DNA of 64,000 bases from Bacteroidota bacterium. Lineage in GTDB: Bacteria; Bacteroidota; Bacteroidia; Chitinophagales; Chitinophagaceae. The stretch covers positions 62,001-126,000 of the forward strand of contig VGGV01000003.1 of the NCBI GenBank assembly GCA_016868455.1, read 5' to 3'. Position numbers and translations under genes: made by a program. Within the stretch, counting starts at the first letter, position 1. The number at the start of each line of letters is the position of its first letter. Below the pieces are notes generated by a model. It made no database searches. It was not told the DNA's origin and saw nothing but the letters and a program-made list of their open reading frames with translations. Positions 36,775 to 45,077 of the stretch are shown here, piece by piece.

Positions 36775-37740
36775 CTACAGTTCAATCACCATCCCTTCTT
36801 CCGCCACACCAATCCCTTCTGCTTTCAGTTTTTCCTTTTCTGCTGAACTTTTTTTCAGCAAAGGATTGGTATGATTGAAATGAATAAATACGATTTTCTT
36901 TTTTTCAGCCGAAGGTAAGGCTGAAAATTTTTGCAAGCTTTCTTCCACAAAAGGATGCGGCACTTCGCTCATGTCACGGCCCGGCAGTTCGCCATTCTTA
37001 TAAAATGTACCGTCCAGCAGGGCCACATCAACATTCCTGATTTGCTCAGCAATTTCCCGTTCCCATTTTTCCCATTTGTCAATATCCGGGATGAAGAGGA
37101 CTTTCTTTTTCTCACTTTGAATAAAATAACCAACAGTTTCCGAAAATTCATCCCGATGCGGAACTTTTACGGGTGTCACTTTAAAAGAAGAACCGATTTG
37201 AACAGCGCTGTCTGCCTGCAGCCGGTTCAGCTGAATATTTTTCAATGAAACCAGCTGGCTCCAGGGTCCGTTGTTACGAAAAAAAGAATCCATCCGCGGC
37301 ATGGCCCACACCGGAATATCTTTTGCACCCATCACTTCTCTTCCCAGCTGCATCAGCCCTGTATAATGGCCGATATGAGCATGAGTAAGAAAGATTCCAT
37401 CCGGTGAATAATCCGGCGCTGCAATATATTCCTGCAGTTTCTTTAATTGTGCCGTAAAATCCGGTGTGGCTTCAAACAGCCAGTATTTGTTTGCAGCCCG
37501 GTCAACCAGTGCAAGACAGGTGACCAGTTTCTTTTCCTCTTTTCCTTCATAATAAGCCTTGCAGCATTCCTTCTCACAACCCGCCTGCGGGTAACCCGCA
37601 TCCTGCGCTATGCCCAGCATTACGATAAACTGCTTTGGGAGTTTGTCTTTATTGATCCGGTCAGCAGGCTTTTCTCCCGGTTTGCAGACGACAATTACAA
37701 GAAGAAGCGTAAATGAAATATGTGCTGTAGAAATTCTCAA
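36775..37740 (-). CDS. MBL-fold metallo-hydrolase, PqqB-like, probably a lipoprotein
   Basis: A 321-residue metallo-beta-lactamase-fold protein: the metal motif THAHIGH (about 120-126), VPHRDEF and HFNHTNPLL, the latter a marker of the PqqB branch. The N-terminus has a short hydrophobic signal ending VIVVC, so it may be a lipoprotein in the periplasm. The frame starts with TTG; no ATG is available. PqqB itself acts in pyrroloquinoline quinone synthesis, but no other pqq genes are present, so that role is unlikely. It lies within the hydroxyproline gene cluster, without an obvious step for it. Confidence 0.8.
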   Translation of the reverse strand: MRISTAHISFTLLLVIVVCKPGEKPADRINKDKLPKQFIVMLGIAQDAGYPQAGCEKECCKAYYEGKEEKKLVTCLALVDRAANKYWLFEATPDFTAQLKKLQEYIAAPDYSPDGIFLTHAHIGHYTGLMQLGREVMGAKDIPVWAMPRMDSFFRNNGPWSQLVSLKNIQLNRLQADSAVQIGSSFKVTPVKVPHRDEFSETVGYFIQSEKKKVLFIPDIDKWEKWEREIAEQIRNVDVALLDGTFYKNGELPGRDMSEVPHPFVEESLQKFSALPSAEKKKIVFIHFNHTNPLLKKSSAEKEKLKAEGIGVAEEGMVIEL

Positions 37741-37808
37741 ACCATTAATGAAGTTTTCTTTACAAAGACTCTCCTATTCACTACTCACTACTCACCACTC
37801 ACTATATC

Positions 37809-37837
37809 ACCTGGAATCCATAAGCATACGGATCATC
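37809..37837 (-). repeat. Duplicate of the 3' end of the hydroxyproline epimerase gene
   Basis: A 29-base segment identical but for one base to 37892-37920, the last codons of the epimerase gene. In this copy the frame reads DPYAYGFQV then I and a TAG (37802-37804). The two copies are separated by 54 bases that contain a C/G palindrome. Confidence 0.8.
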
Positions 37838-37853
37838 GGCCTCACCCCTTTGT

Positions 37854-37874
37854 CCCCTCTCCAAAGGAGAGGGG
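37854..37874. repeat. Palindrome between the two epimerase-end copies
   Basis: CCCCTCTCC AAA GGAGAGGGG, a perfect 9-bp stem. It is located between the duplicated 29-base segments and just after the epimerase stop at 37885. Confidence 0.75.
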
Positions 37875-37884
37875 AAACGAATTT

Positions 37885-38907
37885 TCATAGTACCTGGAAT
37901 CCGTAAGCATACGGATCATCTTCTTTATCAATCCAGATGGTATTATATCCATAGATCCTTGCCCATCCTTCCACACTCGGGCGGATGGCCGCCTTGCCAT
38001 GCAGCGTCAGTTCTTCTTCTATCCTGCCGGTGAATTTACTCCCAATAATACTTTCATGGATGAACTCCTCTCCTTTCTTCAGTTTACCTTTGGCATACCA
38101 CTGCGCCATTCTTGCTGATGTGCCCGTGCCGCAGGGGCTGCGGTCAATTGCTTTCTCTCCATATACCACTGCATTTCTTGCTGTGGAAGTTTTATCAACC
38201 ACTGTTCCTGTCCATAATATATGTGAGCAACCTCTAATTGTGGCATCATCCGGGTGTACAAACTCATATTTTGTATTGATATTTTTCCGAAGCTCTCTTG
38301 CCCAGGCAATAAGTTTATCTGCGCTGTAATGTTCCAGTCCTTTAAAGTTTTTCTGCACATCCACAATGGCATAAAAGTTTCCGCCATAGGCCACATCAAT
38401 CACCAGTTCTCCCAGTTCAGGACAATCCGCCTTTAACTCCGAACTATGAAGATATGCTGGAACATTTGTGAGCTTAACACTTTCAACCGTAAAAGAGTCT
38501 CTTAGCTTAACTTCTTTTGGTGGATCATAATTAACAACAATCAAACCCGCCGGCGTTTCCATTCTCACAATACCTGGTGAATATGGTACTATCAGTTTTT
38601 CCTGAACTGCTATAGTAACTGTTCCAATCGCTCCATGCCCGCACATCGGCAGGCAGCCGCTTGTTTCTATAAACAATACAGCCACATCATTGGCCGGGTC
38701 ATGCGGGGGATAAAGAATACTTCCGCTCATCATGTCATGCCCGCGGGGTTCAAACATCAGCCCGGTTCTTATCCAGTCATATTCCCTGATAAAGTGCTGC
38801 CGCTTTTCACTCATGTTTTTGCCAATAAGGGCTGGCCCGCCTTCTTTTACCAGGCGAACGGGGTTACCGCAAGTGTGAGCATCAATACATCTAAAAATGT
38901 GTCCCAT
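37885..38907 (-). CDS. 4-hydroxyproline 2-epimerase (proline racemase family)
   Basis: A 340-residue proline-racemase fold. Both catalytic cysteines are present: LPMCGHGAIG (Cys about 90) and SPCGTGTSARMA (Cys about 258), so it is a racemase/epimerase rather than a dehydratase. With the linked FAD dehydrogenase, DHDPS-family protein and semialdehyde dehydrogenase it most likely converts trans-4-hydroxy-L-proline to cis-4-hydroxy-D-proline. The last four codons and stop have probably been replaced by a local duplication (see 37809-37837). Confidence 0.9.
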   Translation of the reverse strand: MGHIFRCIDAHTCGNPVRLVKEGGPALIGKNMSEKRQHFIREYDWIRTGLMFEPRGHDMMSGSILYPPHDPANDVAVLFIETSGCLPMCGHGAIGTVTIAVQEKLIVPYSPGIVRMETPAGLIVVNYDPPKEVKLRDSFTVESVKLTNVPAYLHSSELKADCPELGELVIDVAYGGNFYAIVDVQKNFKGLEHYSADKLIAWARELRKNINTKYEFVHPDDATIRGCSHILWTGTVVDKTSTARNAVVYGEKAIDRSPCGTGTSARMAQWYAKGKLKKGEEFIHESIIGSKFTGRIEEELTLHGKAAIRPSVEGWARIYGYNTIWIDKEDDPYAYGFQVL

Positions 38908-38935
38908 ATTTATATTTGCCCAATTCTTTGAGGTT

Positions 38936-38968
38936 AACTCTTGGAGGGTTTAAAACCCTCCAAGAGTT
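38936..38968. repeat. Palindrome on the 3' side of the REP-associated transposase gene
   Basis: A perfect 16-bp inverted repeat AACTCTTGGAGGGTTT / AAACCCTCCAAGAGTT with a 1-base spacer. A close copy flanks the other side of the transposase gene. Confidence 0.85.
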
Positions 38969-38976
38969 TTCCGAAA

Positions 38977-39720
38977 CTACAAATCAAACCATTTATTCTT
39001 CGGCTCAATGGCCTGTTCATGATATTTTATAAAATTATCCAATCCTCCAAATACTTTAAGTACATAATTTCTTTCCAGTTTTGTCGGGCTCTTACTTAAA
39101 AATGTTTTGTAGGAACTGTGAGGCCACCTGTCAATCCCTTTCACAAACTGGTGGTGTGCTGGATTGGCGTGGATGTAATGAACTACTTTACAAAAAGATT
39201 CATCTCCGAAAACCTCTTCCGTTTTCATATTTGGCATAAACAAACTCCCCTTCCGTCCATACATTTTATTAATTGCCTGGGTATAACTGTTGAACAGGTT
39301 TGAAAAAGGCTGACTTATTTTTCTTATCAATTCTGTTTCGTTTAATTCTTCAGCAGGAAGTTTTACAGGTATGTTTCCCGCTTTTACCGACGATTGCTTT
39401 TCTTTTAGTAGCCGGAAATATACTGTCAACGTCTTACTGTCTGTTATCTTCAGCAATAAATGAAAGTGGTTTGGCATAAGGCAGTAGGCATAGATCTGTG
39501 CGACCGGCAGTACATGTTGGGAAAGACGGCCAAGAAAAAAATCATTGTTTTGATTTTCCTTAAAAATATTCTCCCACCCGTTGGCGTGGTTAAAAAGATG
39601 GTATGTTGAACCGGGCAGTATTTTTTTATCGTTTATTCTTAATTTTATGCGCCGGCGCTTATCTAAAACTCTTGGAGGGTTCAGAACCCTCCAGGAGTTA
39701 AAAACCGGATCCGGCATCAA
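38977..39720 (-). CDS. REP-associated tyrosine transposase (RAYT/Y1_Tnp, IS200-like fold)
   Basis: A single-strand transposase of the Y1 family. The HUH motif is present as YCLMPNHFHLLLKI, and the catalytic Tyr as VVHYIHANPAHH. RAYT proteins cut and move small palindromes in the host genome. It is flanked by two near-identical 33-base palindromes (38936-38968 and 39667-39699), the second within the extended ORF, so true translation probably starts downstream of it; the exact start is unclear. No other transposase gene is here. It separates the hydroxyproline epimerase from the sterol desaturase. Confidence 0.85.
   Translation of the reverse strand: MMPDPVFNSWRVLNPPRVLDKRRRIKLRINDKKILPGSTYHLFNHANGWENIFKENQNNDFFLGRLSQHVLPVAQIYAYCLMPNHFHLLLKITDSKTLTVYFRLLKEKQSSVKAGNIPVKLPAEELNETELIRKISQPFSNLFNSYTQAINKMYGRKGSLFMPNMKTEEVFGDESFCKVVHYIHANPAHHQFVKGIDRWPHSSYKTFLSKSPTKLERNYVLKVFGGLDNFIKYHEQAIEPKNKWFDL
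39667..39699. repeat. Palindrome on the 5' side of the REP-associated transposase gene
   Basis: AACTCTTGGAGGGTT / AACCCTCCAGGAGTT with one mismatch, the same element as at 38936-38968. It lies inside the extended transposase ORF and about 30 bases before the divergent sterol desaturase gene. Confidence 0.85.
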
Positions 39721-39728
39721 TCTAAAAC

Positions 39729-41006
39729 ATGGAAACCTACGGCAAGATACTGCTCATCGCCATGCCCGCCTTCCTCTTTCTGGTTCTTTTTGAAAAATGG
39801 TGGGGCTGGTACAGGGGCAAAGATACCGTCCGCAATATGGACATGATATCCAGCCTCAGCAGCGGAGTAACCAATGTAACCAAGGATGTGCTCGGCCTCG
39901 CCATCGCCGTCAGCATTTATCCGTTTATGCTGAAACATCTTGCTGTTACTACCATAGAGAACAAACTCATCGTTTATATCCTCACTTTTATCATCATTGA
40001 CTTCAACGGCTACTGGGTACACCGCTGGAGCCATAAGATAAATTTATTCTGGAACCTGCATGTCATCCATCACAGCAGCGAGGAGTTTAACCTTGCCTGT
40101 GCGCTGAGGCAGAGCATTTCTTCCTTCTTCAACCTGTTTACCGTTTTATTATTACCGGCCGCTGTACTCGGCATACCGGAGCAGGTAATACAAATCGTTG
40201 GCCCTATCCAGCTATTTGCCCAGTTCTGGTACCATACGCAGCATATCAATAAAATGGGTTTCCTGGAAAAAATAATTGTTACACCCAGCCACCACCGGGT
40301 GCATCATGCCATCAACCCGGAGTACATGGACAAAAACCTTTCCCAGATTTTTATCATTTGGGACAAACTCTTTGGAACCTTTGTACAAGAAAACCCGGAT
40401 CTGCGGCCTGTATATGGCATTACCCGCCCGGCCCGCACCTGGAACCCCATTAAAATAAATTTCCAGCATATCTGGCTATTGATAAAAGATGCCTGGCGCA
40501 CCAATAGCTGGAAAGAAAAATTTACGCTTTGGTTTAAGCCCACCGGCTACCGCCCGGCTGATGTGGCTGCCAAATACCCTGTGTGTAAAATTGAGGATGT
40601 ATATCATTTTGAAAAATATGATACCAGGACCTCTCCCGCCCTCAGTGCATGGGCATGGTTCCAGTTGCTGTTTATCCTGCTTTCTGTAAGCTATCTCTTT
40701 GGCAATATTGCCTATATCAACAGCATTGACGGCAGTTATATTTACTGGTACGGCGCTTTTACCTTTTTAAGTGTATATGCTTTAACAGAACTAATGGACA
40801 GGAACCGTTACGCTATTGTATGGGAGGCGCTGCGCTGCGGGCTGGGGCTTTGGTTTTTGTGGGAGCAGGGGGATTGGTTTGGGGCGGGTCAGTGGTTGGC
40901 TACTATCAAATATATTTTAGCCGGGTATTTTATTTTGTCTTTGATGGTTAGCGGATGGTTCGCTTTGAGACATACGAGGGAAGACAGATTGGTTGCCCAA
41001 CTTTAG
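39729..41006 (+). CDS. Sterol desaturase/fatty acid hydroxylase family membrane protein
   Basis: A 425-residue protein with the histidine boxes of membrane di-iron hydroxylases: HRWSHKINLFWNLHVIHH (about 98-115), then HHRVHHAIN (about 188-196) and a His-containing loop. The first third holds several membrane helices; the last third (about 310-420) holds four more, as in alkylglycerol monooxygenase-like proteins. It likely hydroxylates or desaturates a membrane lipid. Divergent from the transposase gene, with no clear promoter. Confidence 0.88.
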   Translation: METYGKILLIAMPAFLFLVLFEKWWGWYRGKDTVRNMDMISSLSSGVTNVTKDVLGLAIAVSIYPFMLKHLAVTTIENKLIVYILTFIIIDFNGYWVHRWSHKINLFWNLHVIHHSSEEFNLACALRQSISSFFNLFTVLLLPAAVLGIPEQVIQIVGPIQLFAQFWYHTQHINKMGFLEKIIVTPSHHRVHHAINPEYMDKNLSQIFIIWDKLFGTFVQENPDLRPVYGITRPARTWNPIKINFQHIWLLIKDAWRTNSWKEKFTLWFKPTGYRPADVAAKYPVCKIEDVYHFEKYDTRTSPALSAWAWFQLLFILLSVSYLFGNIAYINSIDGSYIYWYGAFTFLSVYALTELMDRNRYAIVWEALRCGLGLWFLWEQGDWFGAGQWLATIKYILAGYFILSLMVSGWFALRHTREDRLVAQL

Positions 41007-41009
41007 TGC

Positions 41010-41074
41010 TATGCCGACGCTTGCGGTCGGCATCCCGACAAGCTTCTGAAGACTTCCAAAGGGGGAAGTCTTCA
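41010..41074 (+). repeat. Two hairpins after the sterol desaturase gene
   Basis: ATGCCGAC / GTCGGCAT (41010-41032 region) and a perfect 11-bp stem TGAAGACTTCC / GGAAGTCTTCA with a 6-base loop (41047-41074). There is no T-run, so they may act as mRNA 3'-end structures or are dispersed repeats. The remaining bases to 41143 show nothing else. Confidence 0.5.
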
Positions 41075-41143
41075 CAGGGACTAAAATACTAAGGGATATA
41101 AAGTACCCGGAAACTGCCGGAAAAATTCATTCAACTTTAACCG

Positions 41144-42847
41144 CTACTTTCTTTTCTCCGCCTTAATCCGCTTCAGCATTTCCCTTGCATTTTTGCCGGT
41201 ATCGCCGTTGGGGTCAATCTCAATGGCTTTGTTATAATACTCAATGGCCTTATCAATTTGCCCGGCTTTCCAGTAAGCTTCGGCATAACTGTCCCACGCA
41301 TTGGCTGACTGGGGAAATAACCGGGTGTTCAGCCCGAATACATAGAGAGCTCCTTCGGTTTGCGCATCATTCAGCAGCCTGTAACCGGCATCATTCAGCT
41401 TTGCTTCAAAATTTATATAACGGTAGCGGGGATCGGCCACCATCTTCTTTGCTTCGACTTCCAGCTCGTTAAACTTGCGGGCCATAAATAAATCCTGCAG
41501 GTAACGGAAGGGGTCAGTCACAACAGCGCTGTCTTTAAAATTCAGGCAGGCATCCAGCACCGGATCTTTATTGGTTTTGTATTCGTCAAAGCTCATGTCC
41601 ACTGCCAGTTGCGGCGCCAGCCAGTCGGCATTTTCCCATTGCGGCTTATCCTGCCACCACGCAAATGAAAGAAATACCGGTATCCCTGTTTTGGGCAGGT
41701 CAAACCGGCGGGTATCGCCATAGAAATTTATATTCTCAGCAGTGGGTTCGCCCACAAATATGGCATTGGTGTAATTACTGAATTCATTCACCAGGTTCTG
41801 GCAGGCAGAAAAAGTGCGCCGGCCGGTGATGACAAATAGTTTCCCCGGTTGGTTTATCTTTTTGCTTTCGATAATTCCTGTTACTACCGGTTTGTTTTTA
41901 TAATTGTTGCCGCCGCCGTTCAGTCTTACATCAATCACCAGTTTGTCCACATCATTTTTATCAATGAACTCAAAAACTCTTTTGTAAAAGGCTTCAATTG
42001 TTTCTGTTTTGTCATCCTGCACCTGGCTTTGCCGCACATAGACTGTTTTGCTTTCGGGTAAAAACTCATAATAATAAATCTTATCCAGGTTTTTCAGGTC
42101 ATAAGGTGTGTTGTCCTGGTTGCGGGCACTTATCCAGTCGCCTTCATTTTTGGCTAAACCATAATTTCTCGGCAAATGAAAACCTCCCACCCCTTCAATG
42201 GCCTGCTCAAATGTTTTACCGTCTTTTTCAAATGTGTAGCGGATGGCCTGTTTCAGTTCTTTGGTAACACCCTGTGCATGCAGGGCTTCGGGTATAGCCA
42301 GCATATCCAGCCCGTATCCTTTAAAGTATTGATCATTCTCCGAAGGTACCAGCGGTTTTATTTTTTCAAGCGCCTGCTGCACCGGCATGCCTTCTATCTT
42401 CAGCAATTTTGCTCCCACTACGCCTGCATATTTTTTATCAGCGCCTTCGGCATAAATGCCATCGCTGAACCAGTAAAAGTTTATTGGCGCCACATGGTAT
42501 TTAAAGGGGCTTTGCCTCCAACTCATAGCTGTATGGCCGTATTTAAACATGGCTACGATGCGGCCAAGGCCTGCCTGCCGCTCATGCACCTGCATGGAGG
42601 GTATTTCTTTGTACAACTTCTCTACCGCCATATCAAAATCTTCAGCTGTTACTTTTTAAAACAGAAAGGAATACTCCTTATGCACAGTCTGTTGCAAAAA
42701 ACGAAGGTCTGACTGCCAGTCGGCAGCGGTCAGTTTATCCTGCGCAATAGACGTAGCGGACTGCAACCCAACATGCCCTTCCTGGGCATTGGCAGCGGTA
42801 ATAAGAACGAGACTGTAAGCAAGCAGCAGGCTTTTTTTCATGGTCAT
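41144..42847 (-). pseudogene. S41 family peptidase with C-terminal TPR, interrupted by one TAA
   Basis: Reads MTMKKSLLLAYSLVL (signal peptide) to VHKEYSFLF, then an in-frame TAA (42656-42658), then KVTAEDFDMAVEKL and on to the end in the same frame; total about 567 residues. The peptidase part has PDZ-like GVVGAKLLKIEG and the serine nucleophile region TGRRTFSACQNL, and the last part a TPR pair (AWDSYAEAYWKAGQIDKA). It would act in the periplasm. The nonsense codon removes all catalytic parts unless read through. The internal ATG at 42631 gives a product without a signal peptide. Confidence 0.8.
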
Positions 42848-43050
42848 GTTTTTAGAAAGTTAGGTAATACCAAAGCCCATTGCAGCAAGTCTTTGAAAAA
42901 AGGATTAAAACAATGGCAGGTATCATAACCTGACGCCAGGAATATGCAGGATGTTACAGAAATTATTACCGCTGGTGTAAATAAATACAACGCAAAGAGA
43001 ATGGTACAGCGCCTGTACCAGTGGGGGCTTAAAAGTCTGTTTATATAATA

Positions 43051-43410
43051 TTAACCACAGGTGAAAGTGATCCTGAACCCGTTCAGGTCTTCAAAAACCA
43101 CTTCCTTTTTGCTGCTGAAAGGTTCTTCGGTAAGCTCAATGATCCTTGCTTTTGTTTCCAGCCGTTCCACCAGGTCGTTCAATGAACCGACCCGGAAAAA
43201 AAGACCAGCGTCTTTTACTGCATTGTTTTTTTCTGCAGGAAAAGAAAAAAGCATAAATGCCGCACCTTCCCATTCCAGCTGCGCCCAGGTAAGCTCTGCT
43301 TCCGGGTCCCAGAAACGGTTACTGCCGGTGCAGCGAAAACCAAGACTTTCATACCAAACCACAGTTTGTTCAACATTGGTGACACCCAAAAAAGGAATGC
43401 AAACGGCCAT
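43051..43410 (-). CDS. VOC (glyoxalase/bleomycin resistance) family protein
   Basis: A 119-residue single-domain vicinal oxygen chelate fold, with two beta-alpha-beta-beta-beta halves (IPFLGVTNVEQTVVWYESLGFR and LFFRVGSLNDLVERLE, ending DLNGFRITFTCG). The final Glu expected as a metal ligand is unclear, so it may bind rather than catalyse. No partner is evident. Two inverted repeats lie upstream of it, in the gap to 43589. Confidence 0.8.
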   Translation of the reverse strand: MAVCIPFLGVTNVEQTVVWYESLGFRCTGSNRFWDPEAELTWAQLEWEGAAFMLFSFPAEKNNAVKDAGLFFRVGSLNDLVERLETKARIIELTEEPFSSKKEVVFEDLNGFRITFTCG

Positions 43411-43462
43411 GCAGGGCGGGATTTCCTGATAAAACGAATTGAGATGCGATATATTTCATGTG

Positions 43463-43499
43463 TATACCATTTATACTATTAAATAGATCAAATGGTATA
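43463..43499. promoter_or_regulatory. Inverted repeat upstream of the VOC gene, possible operator
   Basis: TATACCATTT and AAATGGTATA form a perfect 10-bp inverted repeat with a 17-base spacer, 53 bases before the VOC start. A second, weaker one (TAATGGTTATT/AATAACCGTTA) is at 43538-43583. Neither is followed by a T-run. Confidence 0.4.
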
Positions 43500-43589
43500 A
43501 CCATTATTGATTGGCGGTTGGTGTAGCGGCCTTAGCTTAATGGTTATTTCATGACATCATCCTCAAAAAAGGAATAACCGTTATTATTA

Positions 43590-45077
43590 CTACAAAGGGG
43601 CTTTCACCAGTTCATTATTTACCGTGCGCCAGAGACGCAGCGGGTTTTCATTCTTCAGTTCATCCGGCAGTAAACTGTCAGGCCAGTTTTGAAAAGCCAC
43701 AGGTCTTGCAAACCGTTTAATAGCGTCAGCGCCAACGGAACCAAATCTTGAATCAGTTGTGGACGGAAATGGGCCACCGTGCTGCATGCTTAAACAAACT
43801 TCCACACCGGTTGGCACACCATTAAGTATTATACGTCCACAAATATTTTTAACAGCTTCCACCAGTTCCTCATTATTTTTTATGTCATCATCGGCGGCCA
43901 TCAGTGTAGCTGTAAGTTGTCCTTCCATATGCTTTGCCACTTCCAGCATTTCATTCTTGTCTTTGCACCGGATGATCAAAGAAAACGGGCCGAACACTTC
44001 CTGGTGCAGTACCGGGTTATTGATAAAGGCGGCGCCTGTTGCAGTCGCAATAGTAGCAATGCCCTTTCCCTCTGCGGCTACGGCTTCTGCCACCGCTACT
44101 GTGTCAACTTCAGGATGTGCCAATGATGTTTTTCTTTTTTCCGTGTAATTTTTATAAACGCCTGTATGCAGCATCGGGGCAGGTAACGTTTTTTTGATTT
44201 CTTCTCCAAGTGTTTCAATAAATTTTTTCAGGTCAGCATTATCAATCCCAATCAGCAGGCCCGGGTTGGTGCAGAATTGACCAACGCCCAATGTAATGGA
44301 TCCGGCATATAGCTTCGCCATATCAGCAGCTGCTGTTTTCATTTTCTCAGGCAATAAAAAAACAGGATTGATGCTGCTCATTTCTGCAAAAACCGGAATG
44401 GGTTCTTTGCGCTGATTGGCCCAGTCGAATAATTGCTTGCCGCCAATATACGAACCAGTAAAACCTACGGCCCTTGTGTATGGATGTTCCAACAACGCTT
44501 TGCCTACTTCAAATGATACGCCGTGAAGGTGGGTGAAAATTCCATCCGGCATATTACATTCAGCAACCGCTTTTAAAATAGCGCCGGCCATCAGTTCACT
44601 GGTTCCCGGATGCGCAGGATGCGCTTTTACAATCACCGGGCATCCGGCAGCAAAAGCACTTGCAGTATCACCACCGGCAGTAGAATATGCAAAGGGAAAA
44701 TTAGCAGCGCCAAAAACAACTACAGGCCCCAGCGGCACCAGCATCTTACGGATATCAGGTTTTGGAGGATTTTTATCCGGTATAGCTGTATCAATCCTTG
44801 CTTCCAGCCAGTCGCCTTTTTCACAGGCTTCTGCATAAGATGTTAACTGAAACATGGTACGGGCCCTTTCATTCCGTAGCCTTGCTTCCGGAAGATTTGT
44901 TTCCCTTCCTGCTGTAATGAGCAGTTCATCTCCCAGCGCTTCAATTTCATTTGCGATGGCCCGCATCAATTCAGCCCGCTGTTTCAATGAACAGTTTCTG
45001 TAAACATGAAAAGCTTTCCATGCCTGCTGCAGGGCATTGTCAATTTCCTGTATCGTTGCCTCTTTGTACATACGCAT
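43590..45077 (-). CDS. Aldehyde dehydrogenase, likely alpha-ketoglutarate semialdehyde dehydrogenase
   Basis: A 495-residue ALDH: catalytic Cys in GQFCTNPG (about residue 266), general base Glu in FAEMSSINP, and NAD(P) motifs GFTGSYIGGKQL. The form with GQFCTNPGL is typical of the NADP-type alpha-ketoglutaric semialdehyde (2,5-dioxovalerate) dehydrogenases used in hydroxyproline and sugar-acid breakdown. Its first ATG overlaps the stop of the DHDPS-family gene in TAATG, so the two are co-translated. This fits the last step of the hydroxyproline pathway. Confidence 0.9.
   Translation of the reverse strand: MRMYKEATIQEIDNALQQAWKAFHVYRNCSLKQRAELMRAIANEIEALGDELLITAGRETNLPEARLRNERARTMFQLTSYAEACEKGDWLEARIDTAIPDKNPPKPDIRKMLVPLGPVVVFGAANFPFAYSTAGGDTASAFAAGCPVIVKAHPAHPGTSELMAGAILKAVAECNMPDGIFTHLHGVSFEVGKALLEHPYTRAVGFTGSYIGGKQLFDWANQRKEPIPVFAEMSSINPVFLLPEKMKTAAADMAKLYAGSITLGVGQFCTNPGLLIGIDNADLKKFIETLGEEIKKTLPAPMLHTGVYKNYTEKRKTSLAHPEVDTVAVAEAVAAEGKGIATIATATGAAFINNPVLHQEVFGPFSLIIRCKDKNEMLEVAKHMEGQLTATLMAADDDIKNNEELVEAVKNICGRIILNGVPTGVEVCLSMQHGGPFPSTTDSRFGSVGADAIKRFARPVAFQNWPDSLLPDELKNENPLRLWRTVNNELVKAPL

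Noticed and set aside
36775-37740. Assignment of the MBL protein as true PqqB of a PQQ operon
   Set aside because: No pqqA, C, D or E is present and it has a lipoprotein-like signal.
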